64,000 nucleotides of DNA from Parasponia andersonii (Eukaryota > Streptophyta > Magnoliopsida > Rosales > Cannabaceae): positions 148,694 to 212,693 of the forward strand of contig JXTB01000536.1 in the NCBI GenBank assembly GCA_002914805.1, given 5' to 3'. Under the pieces are notes generated by a model. It searched no databases, had not been told where the DNA came from, and saw nothing but the letters and a program-made list of their open reading frames with translations. A program made the translations under genes and the position numbers. Position 1 is the first letter of the stretch. Each line of letters opens with the position of its first letter. Positions 47,520-59,958 of the stretch are shown here, in pieces.

Positions 47520-50010
47520 AGAATCATTATTTGTCTTATATTATTTACTTAAAACTAATAATAAAGGGAATTATATTCATTAAAATATCATTCATGTGTT
47601 TACTTAACCTTCAAAAAATAATAGGAATGCATTAAAATTACTAAAATGCTATTTTAAAAGTATATGTGTTTTAAAATTGATAGATTTTAGAAGTAAAATT
47701 GTAATTTATAATTTCAAATATTTTTTTTTAAAAAGAAATTGAGTGTTTATGTGTAATCACATACCCTAAGGTATTGTTATGGGAAGTATTCTAATTATTT
47801 TCTACCAAATTTGTGTGAGCCCCGTATATTCCCTATTTCTCATATTTTGGTAAACATTTACAAATTATTATCATTTAATATACATGTAAAAAGAAGAGAG
47901 GAATTATTACGAGTAATGTTATTCCTTAGAAGAATGAGAGCATAACAACCCAGTCTCTTTCTCCAAATATATTAGTCCCATTTCATATTATTATTTTCAT
48001 ATTTTAGTAAAATAATGTAGTGAGAATCATTATCTCACTTGTCATTCTTGTTCCCCTTAAGTGATCATGTCAATGTAGAATTATGACACCATAAGAATAG
48101 TCATTCCTTAAAAAAGCAAAGTAAACAATGAAATGTGTCTTTCCATTTCAAAGTCTATTCATTTTTCAAATCAGATATACCATAAGATGATAACACATTA
48201 TTTAAAACTTGAAATTATCTAATCAATTTTTAAAATTTATTTTTTTTGTTTAAATTTTAGTATAGCAATTCATTTATTTATTGCTTTAGCATTGATTATA
48301 TCATAAAATTGGACGAATAGTTTGGATTCTGTAAAAACTTGGGTTCAAGTCACCGTAAAATGGTCAACAATATAAATACGTGAGCTCATTCAAATTTAGA
48401 GTATTTATACTTATATGGGGTCTATTAAGGCCCTCGTGATGGAAAATAGAATTTATATATATATATATATAAATATTTTCAAAATTAATCCTACCATCTC
48501 TCTCATCTAAAATTACTTAAATAATCTATTTTTTAATAAACTTTAAAATCAGTTATTCTCCAACAAATCCTAAATAATTTCTATCACCACCACTACCAGC
48601 GGCACCCCTACTACCATCGTTGATCTCGATCTTGGCCTTGCATTTGTTTGATTGGGCTTAAAAAATGGAGAAATCTATGTGGATAACCAACGTTTTAAAT
48701 TATTTTAAGTATATCCATATTTTAAAAATTATAGTTAAATGCTCTTTTTTTTTTAAGTTTTAGTTATGAAATATATTGTATTTCTATTTCATCATTATGT
48801 GAGTTAGATATTTATTTATAAACTTTTGAATTTAGTCGTATATTGAGTTTTGGGCAAAAAAATAATCAAATAACTAGTCGGCTCTGAAAAATTTCGACTG
48901 TATTCAAACTTGTTCGACCACCAATTTTGACTGTTTCAACCAATTTTTGACTGATGGTTTAACCTTAGTCAAACATGGTTAGCCACTTTCTCAGCACTGT
49001 ATCATTTACTTTTGTCTTTTTGGATAGGATCAAAAATTTTCTACTGAGATTGAGTTGGAAGTAATTTTAGAATTTCAAATTTTTCATTAAATGATAGTTA
49101 TAATTTTATAAATAACTTAAAAATGTCAGAATTGATATTAACCCTTCAATTTTACACTTTAAATCTTCTTTACTTAAGGAGAAAAAAAGTTGACATAAAA
49201 AACACGAAGTAATCTTAGAAAATAGCTATAACAAGTTATAATTTGAAACGGGTCTAATTTTATTTAACTCTTCCCTTGTTAGTAGTTCTTTTACAAATTT
49301 GTCAACAAGAAAATGACTTGTATTGGCATATATACCTACCTCGGTCATAAAACGTTTGGCAGGAAATTGCAAAACCTTTGCATAAAAAAGATGCTTGAGC
49401 AAAAAAGTTAGTCACACACAATAAAGTCCAGTTGTCCCCTCAAAAAAAAAAAAAAAAAAAACCCAATTGTATATGTTACGGTCTTATCATTGGAGGTTTC
49501 CAACTTGCTGGTTGTCACTAAATGAGATGTCCATAGCTTGATAGTAATAGATCAACCAATCAAATAAATACAATTTCCGAGCCTTATTCTTTTACTCTTT
49601 ACCCATTTGACCACTTTTTTAAGATATTTTTTGTTACGAGGAAATCACAATTAACTCAACGAGATATTCGAAGTATGGTATGTTTAAAGCCTACCTTCCT
49701 AGAAACCACGTCATAGTAAATAAAGTATAAGGATACACTGTATAAATAAAGTCTGCAACTTGTGGCTTTTTATTTGTGTTTCTTTATGGAAAAAAGGAGA
49801 AAAGGGTTTCTTTTGACAAGACAATCTTATCTTGTATAGAACTCTAAAATATTGGTCGGTTGGTCACACATTTGATTAAAAAGGCATATAATTATAAAAA
49901 CGCGGAAATTAGATTCAGAATTGTTGCAAGTAAAAGTATGATCAAATCTTTTCTCCACGAACACATGTATTTATCCATCCGCAGATGCGGCTATTTAAAT
50001 TAGAGCATCG
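47520..50010. other. AT-rich intergenic DNA before element C
   Basis: A short TA run occurs at 48452-48470 and an A-run near 49442. Scattered AT-rich inverted segments may be further old MITEs, but I cannot delimit them. No gene is recognised. Confidence 0.4.
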
Positions 50011-50666
50011 TGTATAGGCTCTAACCTCAAATTAGATAATTATGTGGTAATTAATATAATTTGTAGCACTAACTTAGTCTATTAATACTCAAGAAAGAGA
50101 TTTACAGTAAATTTTGAGACAAAGTGACAAAAGATAAAAAAGTTTGAGTGAATGAAAGTTTGGTATTACTCTTAGAATGCTTACAACTCTCACAAATGAG
50201 ACTTTATATACAAATGAACCCGATGAGTCCTTTATATAGGCAAAGTCTAAACTAATGAAGAGTTATGATCTTGCTAAATGGCATGATCTTAAAAATGGTC
50301 TAGAATATTCCCAAATAAAGTAGTAATATCTACAAAAATATTTACGTTGAGAAATTTAGAACAAGCATGGTCTAAATTCTTCTAGAAGTTTTCCTTACTA
50401 TCTTGGTTCTTCTAAGCTATTCTAGGAGCTTCTAAGACCATCTCAAACCATCTAGTACCATCCGGTCTTGTCTAGAGTCTCCTAGGACTTGGTAGCGCCA
50501 TCTAGAGTCTTCTAGCATGGCCAAGACCTCTCTTGATCATTCTAGAAGTGTCTCCCACGTTCTAGGACCTTCATCTATCCTTTTGGGTGAGCAGTATATA
50601 TAGAGGATTTTAGAGCTATGAGCAACAACATTTGGATTTGGGGAGCCAAATGAGTGGGGCGTAACA
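50011..50666 (-). repeat. 3' LTR of element C (656 bp)
   Basis: It matches 57839-58497 along its whole length. On the minus strand it starts TGTTACGCCCC. A TATATAAAGGAC box near 50233 probably marks the promoter. A region rich in TTCTAG and CTAGAA words lies upstream of that box (50365-50590). Confidence 0.9.
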
Positions 50667-50677
50667 CCCTTCTCCAC
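50667..50677 (-). other. Polypurine tract of element C
   Basis: On the minus strand GTGGAGAAGGG directly precedes the 3' LTR, the expected place for plus-strand priming. Confidence 0.65.
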
Positions 50678-50729
50678 TCAAGTTCTCGACATTCTAGTCA
50701 CGCCATTGACTTTGAACCACTCGATATAG

Positions 50730-50905
50730 TTTTTGAATTGCCATAAGGTATCCTCATGCTCTCAGCTAACCTCAACCTCATGCAAATTCTTCCATTTTAC
50801 TAGGTATTCTCAATAATTAGGTACACCACATCGGCGGATCAAGTGATCGGCTAGAATATACTCCATCTCTTTATCAAAAGAGGTTACCACAATAGTAGGA
50901 GCCTT
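50730..50905 (-). pseudogene. Element C chromodomain, degenerate
   Basis: The minus strand reads MEYILADHLIRRCGVPNY, a stop, EYLVKWKNLHEVEVS, a stop where a Trp is usual, and EHEDTLWQFKNYI. LVKWK and the spaced aromatic positions are the chromodomain signature. Such domains direct integration to histone-marked heterochromatin. Two stops inactivate it. Confidence 0.8.
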
Positions 50906-51812
50906 TTTGGATTCACCCCTTAAAAGATCTTCCTTATCTCCATGGTAGGATTTTAGCATGCTAACATGGAAGATGGGGAAAATCTTTAACTTGGCAGGGA
51001 GTTAAAACTTATAAGAGACCTTACCTACATGCTTGAGTACTGGAAGTGGACCTTCGTACTTGCACACCAACCCTTTATGCACATTCCTTAGGGTTTTGAA
51101 TTATTGGGGCAGCAGGTTGACAAGGACTAAATCCCCCTCTTGGTACTCAACATGCCTCTTCTTTTTTTCGGCTCACTTCTTCACTCTTTAAGAAGCTTTA
51201 TGCAAGTAGACCCTAGCCAACTCTGCTTGTTCATGCCATGCCTTAACAAACTTGAATGCTGTAGGACTCTTCCCACCGTAATTTGCCACTAAGATATATG
51301 GAGTTATAGGTTGTTGACCTATGGCTATCTCGAAGGGACTCTTACCCATAGACTCGCTCCTTTAGAAGTTAAAAGAGAATTGGGCTACATCAAATAATTT
51401 TACCCAATCTTTTTAGTTGGCACTCACAAAGTGCCTCAAGTATAGCTCCAACAAGGCATTCACCCTCTCCGTCTAGCTATCACTTTAGGGGTGAAAGCTA
51501 GTAGAAAAATTAAAGTCTGAACTCATCAACTTGAATAATTCTATCCAAAACTTTTCAGTGAGTCGGGGATCATGATCACTTACGATGTTTGACGAGACTC
51601 CCGAAAGCTTTACAACATACTTCATAAAGAACTGCACGGTCTCGTCTGTGGGGCAATCAGGTGAAGTAGGTATGAAAGTAACATACTTACTGAAGCGATC
51701 AACTACCACTGTAATGTTGCCAAAGCCTTCTGACTTAGGCATGCTAGTGATAAAGTCCATAGAGACACTCTCCCACGGCCTTTCATGAATCGGGGGAGGT
51801 TCCAACATTCTG
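50906..51812 (-). pseudogene. Element C integrase core and C-terminal part, degenerate
   Basis: MLEPPPIHERPWESVSMDFI starts at 51820-51761, then TVVVDRFSKYVTFIP with the first catalytic Asp region, and SNIVSDHDPRLTEKFW with the second. Further left come GKSPFEIAIGQQPITP-like and EYQEGDLVLVNLLPQ blocks. The N-terminal half lies beyond the nested LTR. Confidence 0.78.
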
Positions 51813-54282
51813 TGTAACACCCCCTAGCTTAACCATAGGACTATGTCGGTCAAACTAGAAAGTATTACTCTTTTTTAAACATATCTTTATGATTATAAAA
51901 AAGTGGGCAAATTTAAACTTTCTAAAACCTTTAAACAAAGCAACTGTATGACATTTCTTGTTAAAAGTGTCTTTACAAAATGTACAATCAAAAGAAGTTT
52001 TCAACAGTCTATTTTGCCATCAGTAGTAGTATTTACATCACACCCAAAATATCGTNNNNNNNNNNNNNNNNNNNNNNNNNNNNNNNNNNNNNNNNNNNNN
52101 NNNNNNNNNNNNNNNNNNNNNNNNNNNNNNNNNNNNNNNNNNNNNNNNNNNNNNNNNNNNNNNNNNNNNNNNNNNNNNNNNNNNNNNNNNNNNNNNNNNN
52201 NNNNNNNNNNNNNNNNNNNNNNNNNNNNNNNNNNNNNNNNNNNNNNNNNNNNNNNNNNNNNNNNNNNNNNNNNNNNNNNNNNNNNNNNNNNNNNNNNNNN
52301 NATAAATTACTATTATTCAAGATGCACATTTTACAAAAAGAATGCATTAAAATATTTGAACAATACTGAAATCAAAACTTTCACCAATTTAGGAAACTTA
52401 ATCTTAAAACGACTCAGGAGTGTATAAATCACTTAAGGTACTTGGTAGGCAATAACTAGCATTGAAAAACTGTTGAAAAGTATTTAAAATATGAATGCTA
52501 GTTCATTAGCACAAAATGATCCAAAATGGCACATAATTTTGTAAAAATAAGTCCGTTTGCTCCTAAATGGTGCCATTTCATTTTAAAAATATTTGGACAG
52601 CACCTCCCCTATTTTAGGGCTATTCCCACATGATTAAAATCATGGTTTTAAACTTGAAATAACAATTAACAATTCAATTCCCACATATACACATCAAAGA
52701 GGATCACTTGGAATGACATAAGCACACTTGAACTCTATTTTTTTTCGGTTTAAACAAAATTTAAAATCACTTTTACACTTGTGTGTCATTACAACCAGCC
52801 ACCAAATTAGGGTAAGAAATAATAGAATCAATAAAATATACACTCCAAGTTTAAGAAATCAGATTACAAATATAGAACTTAATTTATTACACATGAAAAA
52901 AAAACTTAATTCCATAAATAGCAAACTTTGGGGCTTTAGATCTAACTCTAATCCTCCACTTAAATTTTATGTTTCAAGCAATATATAAGGGTTCCTAGGA
53001 CCATCATTCATCAAATAATAGTTTAGGTTTAAGAGCTGAAATAAGGGAAATTCATTACGAATTCAAAATCCTACTTAAACCTTACCTTGACTAGTTTGGG
53101 TCTTTGCAAGACTTCTTGTCTTCTATCTCCACCAAACTGATTTCCAAGACTTAGAAATAGATTTTTGAACTTAATAGGACCTGGAGAAACAAATATTTAA
53201 GTGGGAACAAGTAGAGAATTGAAATTATAGGGAAAGACCTAGAAAGAAGAATTAGTAGAACTACCTTGACTAGTTTTGATCTATCTTGCATTCTAGAGCT
53301 CCAACTTGAGTTCTACCACTTGGAAACTCTTGGAGATGGTTAAGGGAAGTTGAGAGAAGTGTAAAAAGGTATTGGAGAGGCTCAGGTCATAGCTGGAGAG
53401 AAAGGGAATGCAAATGACTAGATTTGGTCTAAAAGTGATACTTAATGACTAAGAAATGGCATAACTTAAATTCTAAGGGGTATTTTGGGTATTTTGTTCA
53501 TTACTTTTCATGTGTCAAGCTCTAAAACATCCTTAGCATAGTCACCACGTTCCTGGTCACTCCTATACACCCAAGTGTAGCCAAAGTTGGTAAATCCTAC
53601 CTTAGAAAGTGAAAACTAGTCATACTTTGACTTATGATCCTATATGGCCAATCTTATTGTAATTTGGTGAAACCTAGCCCCTTAACCAATCATTAAACAT
53701 AAAAATAAAGTCAATTAGAGTCTAATTAACAATGCAAACATAGTATTAGCACTCAACTATTAGAATGCACAAAAATGACATTACGCGATTAAGCTTAATC
53801 TAAGCTAGCTTAGTGCAACAAAATACCAATTAGCGTCCTGAATGCCACCTCGTGCTTACCTGGAGACGACAAATAAAATCCTATAAAAAAGTCCTAGATA
53901 TTGAATTAAGCCTATTTAACAAGTTAAACACACAGTGAATTTGGCTCCGAAGTACGTGAAAATTGCATTTTACCGAGAAACTACTATTTGACCAAGTTAT
54001 CAACAAGTACGATCTTAATACATGTGCACATAGTATTAGTTTCATAATTATATTCTTTGTTCTTTTAGCACACCGAGCTCTCTCTCTGAGGGTATTGAAA
54101 CTTTACACTGCATTGGGACACTTCGACAATCATTAGTGTAATAACATGTATGTAAATGCAAATAACATAATGAATGAGTATGTTGCTACAAAACTAGTAT
54201 TAATGACTTCTAGATGCCTAATATGCAATTAGAACATATTTATTATTGGCTTAATATGCATGTGAGAATCTTGAGTACCACA
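51813..54282. mobile_element. Solo LTR nested in the integrase of element C
   Basis: It starts TGTAACACCCCCTAGC and ends GAGTACCACA, flanked by a perfect 5-bp duplication TTCTG (51808-51812 and 54283-54287). It separates VRTCLVCQQDK from MLEPPPIHE of the host integrase. Its start resembles large chromovirus LTRs. No gag or pol is seen in the 2.2 kb known, but the 246-base gap lies inside, so a larger collapsed element cannot be fully excluded. It also contains short noncoding plus- and minus-strand frames of no interest. Confidence 0.8.
52056..52301. other. Assembly gap (246 N)
   Basis: A run of N inside the nested LTR. Real length is unknown. Confidence 0.99.
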
Positions 54283-54287
54283 TTCTG

Positions 54288-54600
54288 CCCAGTAATTATT
54301 ATTCCACCTTATCTTGTTGGCACACAAGACAAGTTCGTACATAGGCCTCGACATCATCCCTTAATTGAGGCCAATAATAGATAGATTTGATAAGAGCAAT
54401 AGTGCATTTCTGACCTTGGTGACCAGTCCATAAGGAATCATGGCACTCTTTAATAAGCTATTTTCTTAAGTTACCTCACTTAGGCACATAGAGTCAATTG
54501 CCTTTGGTGTAGAGAAGTCCGTTGCTCAGCCAAAAGTGTCTTGTCTTTCCTTCCTTCACTAAGGGCAGTAAGCTCTTTGCAAGAACATCGTGTTCTTACC
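54288..54600 (-). pseudogene. Element C integrase zinc-binding half
   Basis: The minus strand reads YYWPQLRDDVEAYVRTCL followed by VCQQDKVE. These hold the two cysteines of the HHCC zinc-binding domain, with GHQGQKCTIALIKS upstream carrying a histidine. The domain is cut from its catalytic core by the nested LTR. Confidence 0.72.
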
Positions 54601-55080
54601 CTTCTTTGATTTTCTCCATCAATGTGCTACTGGGCCTGTTTAAGGTGGCCAGCTCTATCTTTCTACTTAGGGCATCTGCTACCATATTGGCCTTCCCATG
54701 CTTATATTCAAGCCTATAATCGAATTCTGCCAAGAAGTCTTGCCACCGAGCTTGCTTGGGACTCAAATTTTTTCGATTTTGAAAGTAGCTTGTGGCTGCA
54801 TTGTCGGTCATGATCATAAAGTAAGTACCCAACAAGTAATGCCGCCATACCCGTAGGCAATGGATGATGGCAGTTATCTCTTTTTCTTGCATCGTGTAGC
54901 ATCTCTCAGTATCATTGAGCTTGCGGCTTTCATAAGCAATAGGACACCCTTCTTGTATTAGTACTCTGCTAATAGCAAAGTCAGAGGAATCCGTGTGAAG
55001 CTCATATACCTTGGAGTGGTCAGGCAAGCTAAGAACTGACTTTTCGCTTACTGCCTTCTTCAAGTCTTTGAATGAGACTT
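54596..55080 (-). pseudogene. Element C RNase H, long open fragment
   Basis: A 155-codon open frame starts SEKSVLSLPDHSKVYELHTD, with the first RNase H aspartates at HTDSSD. It continues through CPIAYESRKLNDTERCYTMQ, YFMIMTDNAATSYFQ and YKHGKANMVADALSRK. It is the best preserved part of the element and lacks internal stops. Confidence 0.82.
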
Positions 55081-55099
55081 GGTACTCAGGTGTCCACTT

Positions 55100-55828
55100 T
55101 CAAGACTTATTCTTCTTGAGCAGGTTAGTAAGTAGCGCTACTCTTGCTAAGTAAGACTTGATGAACTGCATATAGTAATTCACAAGTCCAAGGAAAGATC
55201 TTAATTCTGGCACCTTAGTAGGAGGTTCCCATTCTTGGATGGCTTGCACCTTAGCTTCTTCCATCATAAGTTTCCCATCCTTTATCTTATGCCCTAGGAA
55301 CATCACTTCCTCTTTGGTGAAGGAGCACTTTTCCTTCTTGATTAATAGTTGGTTCTCTCTCAAAACCTTGAATATCTTCCTCAATTCTTGATAAATAGTT
55401 GGTTCTCCCTCAAAACCCTCAAATGTTCTAGGTGCTCTTTCATAGTCTTACTATAGATGACTATATCATCAAGAGGTACTACCACGAACCGATCGAGATA
55501 GGGATGGGATAACTTATTCATGATGGTACAGAAGGTAGCAGGTGCATTGGTAAGACCAAATAGCATGACTAAGAACTTGTAAGTACTGTATCTTGTCACG
55601 CACGTGATAGTACATCGAGTGCAGATCAAGCTTTGAGAAGTATCTAGCGTTTCCAAGTTGATCGAATAAGTCTGCAATAAGTAGGATGGTGTGTTTATTC
55701 TTTACCTTCACCTTATTAAGAGTCCAGTAATCAATGCACATCTTTAGTGTGCCATCTTTCTTCTTTTGGAACAACATCGGGGCACCGAAAGGAGCTTTGG
55801 AAGGCCTGATGAAACCCGCATCAAGCAT
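55100..55828 (-). pseudogene. Element C reverse transcriptase, degenerate
   Basis: [20 protein letters not shown] and [18 protein letters not shown] open the domain, then [15 protein letters not shown]. The active-site block reads [12 protein letters not shown], with the two aspartates kept but proline where related elements have tyrosine. A 47-base tandem duplication (55345-55425) repeats LRENQL-type sequence and shifts the frame. The domain ends [15 protein letters not shown] and [14 protein letters not shown]. Confidence 0.8.
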
Positions 55829-56209
55829 CTTTTTTAGTTATTTTTGGAGTTCCGCTAACTCCGGAAGGGCCATTCGATAGGGATTCATCGCGGGTGGCCT
55901 CGTGCTTGGCTCAAGCTTAACTTCATGATCCACTTCCCTCCTAGGTGGAAGTTTCTTAGGCAAGGCGTCATGCATCATATCTTGGAATTCATCCAAGACA
56001 GCTTGCACCTCCATGGGTAAGTTACCTTGAGGTTTCGACTCTTTATCATTGTGCTCCTTTAGGATGACCAAGTAACTCTCCTCCTCCCTTCTCAAGCCCT
56101 TCTTGAATTGAAGTGTAGAAAGTACTTTGTTTCCCACTTTAATGGACCACTCTGTTGGTACCACACAAGCATTTTCACCATCTATGATACACATAGGATT
56201 GGCAAAACC

Positions 56210-56500
56210 ACACTGTATCAAGGAACTCTAAACCAAGCACCACTATAAAATCATCCATTGGCACTACTGATAGGTCAAGTTATCCAGCCCATACACCTTG
56301 GCTAGCCTGGACACCATGAGCAACCCCATGGATGGGGCGTGCTGCTGAGTTCACTGCCTTGAGGGAACCTTCTCTATTAGATATCGCCAAGCCCAACCAC
56401 CTAGCTTTCTCAATAGAGATGAAGTTATAAGATGCACCCGTGTCAACCAAGGCTTTAGTAGCCTTGCTATTAATTGTTGCATCCACAAAGAGTAGGCCTT
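56210..56500 (-). pseudogene. Element C aspartic protease
   Basis: DATINSKATKALVDTGASYN contains the catalytic DTGAS, followed by FISIEKARWLGLAI. The catalytic triad residues look intact, but stops follow within 70 codons. Positions 56221-55838 hold the linker to reverse transcriptase, with QCGFANPMCIIDGENACVVP. Confidence 0.75.
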
Positions 56501-56509
56501 TAACTTATG

Positions 56510-57400
56510 ACTTAGGGGCCGATTGTAAGGCGTTAAGGAGCTGTAAGGAACCAACATGTGTACTACCATCTTCTCTATCACCTCCTTCTTGGCTTAGCTC
56601 AGAGGCAATTAAGGCATTGAGAGCTTTCTTCTTGGGACACTCGCATGCTCGATGTGGCCCATCACAAATGAAACACTTGACTCTTGGCTTCGAGAAGGCT
56701 TAGAGAAATCACGATCTTCCTTTTCCTTGCCCTTGATTTTATGCCTGTAGGAGGAACTATCTTTGTTCCATTTTCCTTCTTTTGTTTGCTCTTCTCCACT
56801 CTTCGCTCCACTACCCTTCTTGTACTTGGCCTTAGAAGGGTCCTTATTGGTAGAGTAATCAACAAAACTCTCTGCTACGATAATAGCATCGGCCAAGTTT
56901 TGGACACCATGGCGTTTGAGTTCTAACTTGTCCCAGTTCTGAAGACCATCCATGAACAAGAATAGGGCATCTTTATCTGAAGTATCAGAAACTTTAAGCA
57001 AGAGTATGGTAAACTCTTTCACGTAGTCTCTCACACTACCAGATTGCTTGAGGCGGCGAAGACAACCTCTCACCTCCTTTTCGGCATTCTTGGGGAAGAA
57101 TTGCCTCTTAAGCTTTCTCTTAAAATCATCAAAGGTGGCTATGGTGCACATCCCTCGTTGCATCTCCCCATGTCTCTACTTCTACTATAGTATGGCAGTA
57201 TCAGTTAGATATATGGCAGTATTATGAATTTTACTGGCATCGTCTGTCACACCTGTAGCCTCGAAGTATTGCTCGAGTCCCCATAGGAAGTTCTCAACTT
57301 CTCGAGCATTTTGAGTACCATTGAAAGGCTTTGGTTTTGGCATCTCGATCTTCTTTACTTCAATAGTTAGGGTGGCAGTCACCCCCATGGCCACCGCTCA
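56510..57400 (-). pseudogene. Element C gag with CCHC knuckle
   Basis: MPKPKPFNGTQNAREVENFL and LEQYFEATGV open the gag core; FKRKLKRQFFPKNAEKEVRG and SVRDYVKEFTILLLKV follow in a 184-codon open frame (57163-56609). The CCHC knuckle, with a CDGPHRACECP-like order, is at about 56680-56640. Upstream (57847-57578) is a helical leading region. Confidence 0.78.
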
Positions 57401-57826
57401 CTTACACAAAGCAAGATCACCACCCATCTCATCTATTCTAAGTAAAACATTAGTGAGTTCTCTTTGAAAGAGATCTCGTACCTTGGCAATCTCCAAATGA
57501 AAGGACTTGATCTCGCGCCTTAAGTCAGCCTCTAGCCCACCAAGTGCATCTTTGATGCCGTTGTGGATTTTCGCATCCTATGTCTCTAAACCATCGCAAT
57601 GGCCATCAAGGTCATCTACTCGCTCCCCCAACGTACCCAAGTTAGACTCTAGTCGGGACACTTTAGTCTCCAAGCTAGTCACCACATCTCTCGACTTACC
57701 GCGGGTAGCACCTTTCTTCCCTTCATCACGCCCATGTTCTGAAGCACCAACTTTAACGAGGTTGGGAGTTACAACCATGGTCTTCATATAGACGATAGGA
57801 CCGCCAAGATATGATGAGCAACCAAA

Positions 57827-57838
57827 GCTCTGATACCA
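57827..57838 (-). other. Primer-binding site of element C (tRNA-iMet)
   Basis: TGGTATCAGAGC on the minus strand complements the 3' end of plant initiator methionine tRNA, the commonest primer for chromoviruses. It directly adjoins the 5' LTR. Confidence 0.92.
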
Positions 57839-58497
57839 TGTTGTCATGACATGAGCCTCAAATTAGACAATCATATGGCACATAGCACAGTCTGTCGTAC
57901 TAAGTCAGCCTACTAATACTCAAGAAAGAGATTTAAAGTAAACTTTGAGACACAGTAGCAAAAGATAAGAGAGTTTGAGTGAATGAAAGCTTGGTATTAC
58001 TCTTAGAATGCTTACAACTCTCACAAATGGGACTTATATACAAATGAAGCCAATGGGTCCTTTATATAGGCAAAGCCTAAAGCAACCAAGGGTTATGATC
58101 ATACCAAAGGGCATGATCTTATAAAAGGTTTAAAATATTCCCAAATAATGTAGTAATATCTACAAAGATATTTACATAGAGAAATCTAGAACAAGCATGG
58201 TCTAGATCCTTTTAGGAAGTTCACCCATCATCTTGTCTCTTCTAAGCCATTTTAGGAGCTTCTAGGACCATTTTAACTCATCTAGTATCATCCGGTCTTT
58301 TCTAGAGCCTTCCAGGACTCAGTAGCGCTGTCTAGAGTCTTCTAACATGGCCAAGACCTGTTTCGATCATTGTAGAAGTGTCCCCCACGTTCTAGGACCT
58401 TCCTCTATCCTTTTAGGTGAGTAGTATATATAAAGGATCTTAGAACCATGAGCAACAATATTTGGATTTTGGGAAGCCAAATAAGCAGGGCATAATA
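57839..58497 (-). repeat. 5' LTR of element C (659 bp)
   Basis: It matches 50011-50666, with many transitions. The outermost bases on the plus strand read CATAATA where the partner has CGTAACA, so the terminal CA is mutated. Confidence 0.9.
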
Positions 58498-59238
58498 ACT
58501 AGGTCACAATTTCAAGGCAAAGTAGTAAAACTTCAAGAAATTGTACACTAGTGCATTGTGTACATATTGATTATGCTACAACATGTAAAATAAACTACTA
58601 TATAAATATTATTGGGGTATTTTCTTCAACTAATCTAAAGATAACACGTTGTTTCTAAGAAGATCAGGAATAAAATGTTGTAGCCAATTCTCTAAATGTT
58701 ACTCAATTCATTGTGAGCCGAATAGCTTGTAGATGGCCAGAAACCACGTCAGACAGTATCAAACAGGCCAAGTTCCTATGACAAAAGATCGAGATCTTGT
58801 CGGATGGTATAACATGGTCGGATGACCCAAACACTCATGGCCGAAGACTGCCAACAAATACAAGCTGAATACCTGAGCTGAACACTTGATAAGAAGCAGA
58901 GTTTTGACCATGTAGTAAGTATAGTCCTATTGCTCCTAACAGTAAAGACGGCACAAGCCAAAGAGATGTTGACCCCTAGTCCAATCACTTATCCATTGTT
59001 CAACGGATAAGTAAGATTCATTGCCATCTTGCCAAAGGACATATGGCCATTAAACCTAATATTTTGGGACCACAATACCACTATAAATAGTACCTTATGC
59101 CTTACATATAAGGTAGGTTGTTACAATTCTTTAAAACCTTATTTGTTTCATTGTTATTTTCTCCTCGTAAATATCATGGCTGGAGAAAGTGATAAGGAAC
59201 TATACAGCGATAAATCAATAATTATGGTCAGTTGTTTT
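58498..59238. other. Spacer between elements C and D
   Basis: No gene or repeat is recognised. Confidence 0.4.
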
Positions 59239-59942
59239 TGTTAGATATTGTATATATTCCATTAATTTGATTAGTGAAATCTGTACAATTTCCACGACGT
59301 GATTGATTGTTATGATTTAGGAAATTTTTACTTTTCTAAAGGGATATTTCCTATTGATAGAGGTTTTGTCAACAATTAATTTGGTAAATTATGAGATATG
59401 ACATGTGTGTGAAAAGAGTTGACAAAATAAAGCAAATAAGGAGACAAGAATTTTATAATGGTTCAGCCCCAAAAAAGATGAGCTTACGTCTACTATTCTT
59501 TACTATTTTTTGGAGAATTACAAGAGTTTTTTTGTTTCAAGGTAAGAGTAAAAAAGAGAATTACAGAGTGTCTAGTGATTGTGATCTCCTCAAATAATGA
59601 GACCGAGTCTCTTTTATATAGATGAGGGTGGCTCTATATTTCTCAATTGTAAACAGGAAAGTATATTATCAGAAAATATAATTTCGGGTAAAAACAAAGA
59701 ATTAGGTAATAACTAATAAATAGATTGCTTAATCTCTACTCAAAAGCTTGTTTCCTTTCTTCGCAGATTTTTAGTTTGAAGGAGCTTGACATAGTTTCTT
59801 TTTTTACTGGCCACACACTATCCATTCGAGGTAGGTTGCACTTTGATCAAAAAGACACACATTTGACCTGACATATTTACCTCAGTTATTGACTTTCCTT
59901 CTTTAGCGTTGACTAAAGACAGAGGTTTAAGATCGTACAACA
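59239..59942 (-). mobile_element. Probable 3' LTR of element D
   Basis: The block begins TGTTAGATATTG and ends GTACAACA, and has a CTCTTTTATATAGATGAGG promoter-like stretch near 59610 in plus orientation. It is followed on the plus strand by TTGCCCCCCAGCTCC, the complement of a polypurine tract. The element is therefore on the minus strand and its body runs to the right edge. No second LTR is in the window, so the ends are tentative. Confidence 0.5.
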
Positions 59943-59958
59943 ATTGCCCCCCAGCTCC
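59943..59958 (-). other. Polypurine tract of element D
   Basis: On the minus strand it reads GGAGCTGGGGGGCAAT, directly before the LTR. Its position matches the tract of element B. Confidence 0.55.

Larger units (their letters stand above)
50011..58497 (-). mobile_element. Element C: chromovirus Ty3/gypsy retrotransposon with nested solo LTR
   Basis: Two LTRs (57839-58497 and 50011-50666) flank, in minus-strand order, a tRNA-iMet primer site, gag with a CCHC knuckle, protease, reverse transcriptase, RNase H, integrase and a chromodomain. The chromodomain identifies a chromovirus; the branch within chromoviruses is not settled, with Galadriel-like the best guess from gag and integrase wording. 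Frames hold stops throughout. A 2.5-kb solo LTR at 51813-54282 splits the integrase. I found no matching target duplication at 50006-50010 (CATCG) and 58498-58502 (ACTAG). Confidence 0.88.

Noticed and set aside
48330-48420. GGGTTCAAGTCACCG as a tRNA or SINE B box
   Set aside because: No matching A box at the right distance and no cloverleaf could be formed.
51903-52427. Long frames spanning the N run
   Set aside because: They exist only because N codons are not read as stops.
50006-58502. Target duplication for element C
   Set aside because: CATCG and ACTAG do not match, so none is claimed; LTR ends are mutated.
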